NCBI RefSeq assembly: GCF_020564935.1
Contig: NZ_JAJCXB010000011.1
Location: forward strand, 62,001 to 126,000
DNA: 64,000 bases
Direction: 5' to 3'
From: Streptomyces pinistramenti
Lineage (GTDB): Bacteria; Actinomycetota; Actinomycetes; Streptomycetales; Streptomycetaceae
Shown here in pieces: positions 56,113-64,000 of the stretch (position 1 is the first letter of the stretch; each line of letters starts with the position of its first letter). The position numbers and the translations under genes were made by a program. Under the pieces are notes generated by a model, which was not told the origin of the DNA, did not search any database, and worked only from the letters and a program-made list of their open reading frames with translations.

Positions 56113-56496
56113 ATGGCGAAGCTCAGCCAGGAAGACCTGCTCGCGCAGTTCGAGGACATGACCCTCCTGGAGCTCTCCGCGTTCGTGAAGCTCTTCGAGG
56201 AGAAGTTCGACGTCGAGGCTGCCGCCCCGGTCGCCGTTGCCGCCGGTGTCCCCGGTGCCCCCGCCGCCGCCGAGGCCGAGGAGCAGGACGAGTTCGACGT
56301 CGTCCTCACCGGCGCCGGTGACAAGAAGATCCAGGTCATCAAGGTCGTGCGTGAGCTGACCTCCCTGGGCCTGAAGGAGGCCAAGGACCTCGTCGACGGC
56401 ACCCCGAAGCCCGTCCTCGAGAAGGTCGACAAGGCTGCCGCGGACAAGGCCGCCGAGGCCCTCAAGGGCGCCGGCGCCTCCGTCGAGGTCAAGTGA
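56113..56496 (+). CDS. rplL: Ribosomal protein bL12 (L7/L12)
   Basis: The product is 127 aa from the ATG at 56113 with GGAAGGA upstream. It has an N-terminal dimerisation domain ([20 protein letters not shown]), an Ala/Pro/Gly hinge (about residues 38-58) and the C-terminal factor-binding domain with [20 protein letters not shown] and [12 protein letters not shown]. It recruits translation GTPases to the ribosome. It is followed by a hairpin and the 600-base rpoB leader. Confidence 0.97.
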   Translation: MAKLSQEDLLAQFEDMTLLELSAFVKLFEEKFDVEAAAPVAVAAGVPGAPAAAEAEEQDEFDVVLTGAGDKKIQVIKVVRELTSLGLKEAKDLVDGTPKPVLEKVDKAAADKAAEALKGAGASVEVK

Positions 56497-56550
56497 CCTC
56501 ACTGAGTCTCCGACTCACGTCCTGAGCGCCTCTGGCGCCCCTGGACACAG

Positions 56551-56586
56551 CGAAGGGCGATCACCCAAGCGGGTGGTCGCCCTTCG
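56551..56586 (+). terminator. Hairpin after rplL
   Basis: CGAAGGGCGATCACCC (56551-56566) pairs with GGGTGGTCGCCCTTCG (56571-56586), with one T-G pair and an AAGC loop. There is no T-run, so it may terminate only partly, as in other rplJL-rpoBC clusters. Confidence 0.75.
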
Positions 56587-56930
56587 GCGTGCTCGCCACG
56601 GCTGCGTTGCCCCGGCCCGGCGTGCGAGTATGGTGATCTTCGTTGCCCTGACGTGCCCCGTGTGACGATCTCGCAGGGGCGGGGGGCCTTGACGAACCGG
56701 ACGCGGCGCGCAATTCTCGGGACGCAACGCAGAAGCGATCCAGGGTCCGAGGCATGGATCGCGGGCGAAGAGGGAAGCATCGGTGTGCGCCACTGGCGCA
56801 GGGCTTTCGGCAGGCGCAGGGCATTGGACGCAGCGAAGAACAACGAGGGGTTCCTCCGGCTCGGAGGGCGCCACCTCCCGGAGGGAGAAGATCGGTATCA
56901 CGGTGCTGGACCGGTCTCCGGAAACTCGCT

Positions 56931-56960
56931 CTGGACATCAGTGTGCCAAGTGGCTACACT
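56931..56960 (+). promoter_or_regulatory. Candidate rpoB promoter
   Basis: CTGGAC (56931-56936) and TACACT (56955-56960) with 18-base spacing lie about 160 bases before the rpoB start. The -10 is good and the -35 partial. Confidence 0.5.
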
Positions 56961-57122
56961 GACCCTTTGCGCTGCCTGTTAGCTGCTCCCTGCCCGTCAC
57001 CAGGGGCATGCCCGAACCTGAGCATCACTGACTGAACCGCCCTGACCTGGGCTTTCCCTCAGTCTGTTCGATTCGGGACCGGTACGCGCGTAGTGAGTCC
57101 GAGCCCTCGGAAGGACCCCCTC

Positions 57123-60608
<3,486 letters not shown>

Positions 60609-60615
60609 CGGGTCT

Positions 60616-60644
60616 GGCCGGGGCTCCCACTCAGAGCCCCGGCC
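60616..60644 (+). terminator. Hairpin between rpoB and rpoC
   Basis: GGCCGGGGCTC (60616-60626) and GAGCCCCGGCC (60634-60644) pair perfectly around a CCACTCA loop, eight bases after the rpoB stop. There is no T-run. It is more likely an RNA-processing or stabilising element than a full terminator, because rpoC needs expression. Confidence 0.6.
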
Positions 60645-60705
60645 GTCCCCGGACCCCCCGTCAGACCATGATTGAGACTCGACCCTGAAAGAGGGATTGA
60701 CGACA

Positions 60706-64000
<3,295 letters not shown>

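Larger units (their letters stand above)
56497..57122 (+). other. 626-base rplL-rpoB intergenic region
   Basis: No credible gene is present. It contains the rplL terminator-like hairpin (56551-56586), a GC-rich stretch with scattered stop codons in all frames, a candidate rpoB promoter (56931-56960) and a leader of roughly 150 bases ending with the SD GGAAGGA at 57109-57115. Confidence 0.7.

Overview
The window is high-GC chromosomal DNA from an actinobacterium, almost certainly Streptomyces. The evidence is roughly 72% GC by eye, many GTG/TTG starts, an rpoB whose residue numbering matches Streptomyces RpoB exactly, and a gene order (second nuo cluster, htpX, yajQ, tRNA-Tyr, rpmG, murB, add, aspC, tRNA-Trp, secE, nusG, rplKA, rplJL, rpoBC) that I recall from the core of Streptomyces chromosomes. 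The right half is housekeeping. The left half mixes core metabolism with one accessory secretion module.

Region by region: 1-3.9 kb holds the start of fumarylacetoacetase, a CocE/NonD-type serine hydrolase and a POT peptide transporter, all leftward. 4.1-6.6 kb holds a long-chain polyprenyl diphosphate synthase and a LolA-like secreted protein. 6.7-11 kb holds RarD and the two-subunit 2-oxoacid:ferredoxin oxidoreductase KorAB, separated by a 26-bp inverted repeat. 11.2-14.8 kb holds one NarL-type response regulator and two paralogous sensor kinases.

15-28.6 kb is a type VII (ESX-like) secretion module. It has three small WXG100/ESAT-6-type or associated proteins, a 796-aa effector with a low-GC C-terminus, a 46%-GC partner gene (probable immunity), a 96-aa single-span membrane protein, EccD, a proline-rich MinD/EspI-like ATPase, a three-domain EccC ATPase and a 500-aa protein of unknown function. 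EccB, EccE and mycosin are absent. The effector C-terminus carries an H-x10-R and T-x-Y-P pattern that matches the catalytic layout of RNase A-superfamily CDI toxins. This is the most interesting finding in the window.

28.8-38.8 kb is a ten-gene nuo operon (A,B,C,H,I,J,K,L,M,N), tightly overlapped and lacking nuoD, E, F and G. NuoC has a repeat-built C-terminal tail. 39-41 kb holds HtpX, a YccF-domain protein, YajQ and tRNA-Tyr. 41.4-46.8 kb is a small sugar/polyol catabolism set (DeoR regulator, zinc dehydrogenase, xylulokinase), an NAD(P)-binding protein and an amidohydrolase that lacks expected active-site residues.

47-64 kb is the translation/transcription core: tRNA-Thr, tRNA-Met, rpmG, two MaoC-type dehydratase subunits, murB, add, aspC, tRNA-Trp, secE-nusG, rplK-rplA, rplJ-rplL, rpoB and the 5' part of rpoC. 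Strong hairpins separate most of these units. I see no CRISPR array, intact insertion sequence, prophage or rRNA.
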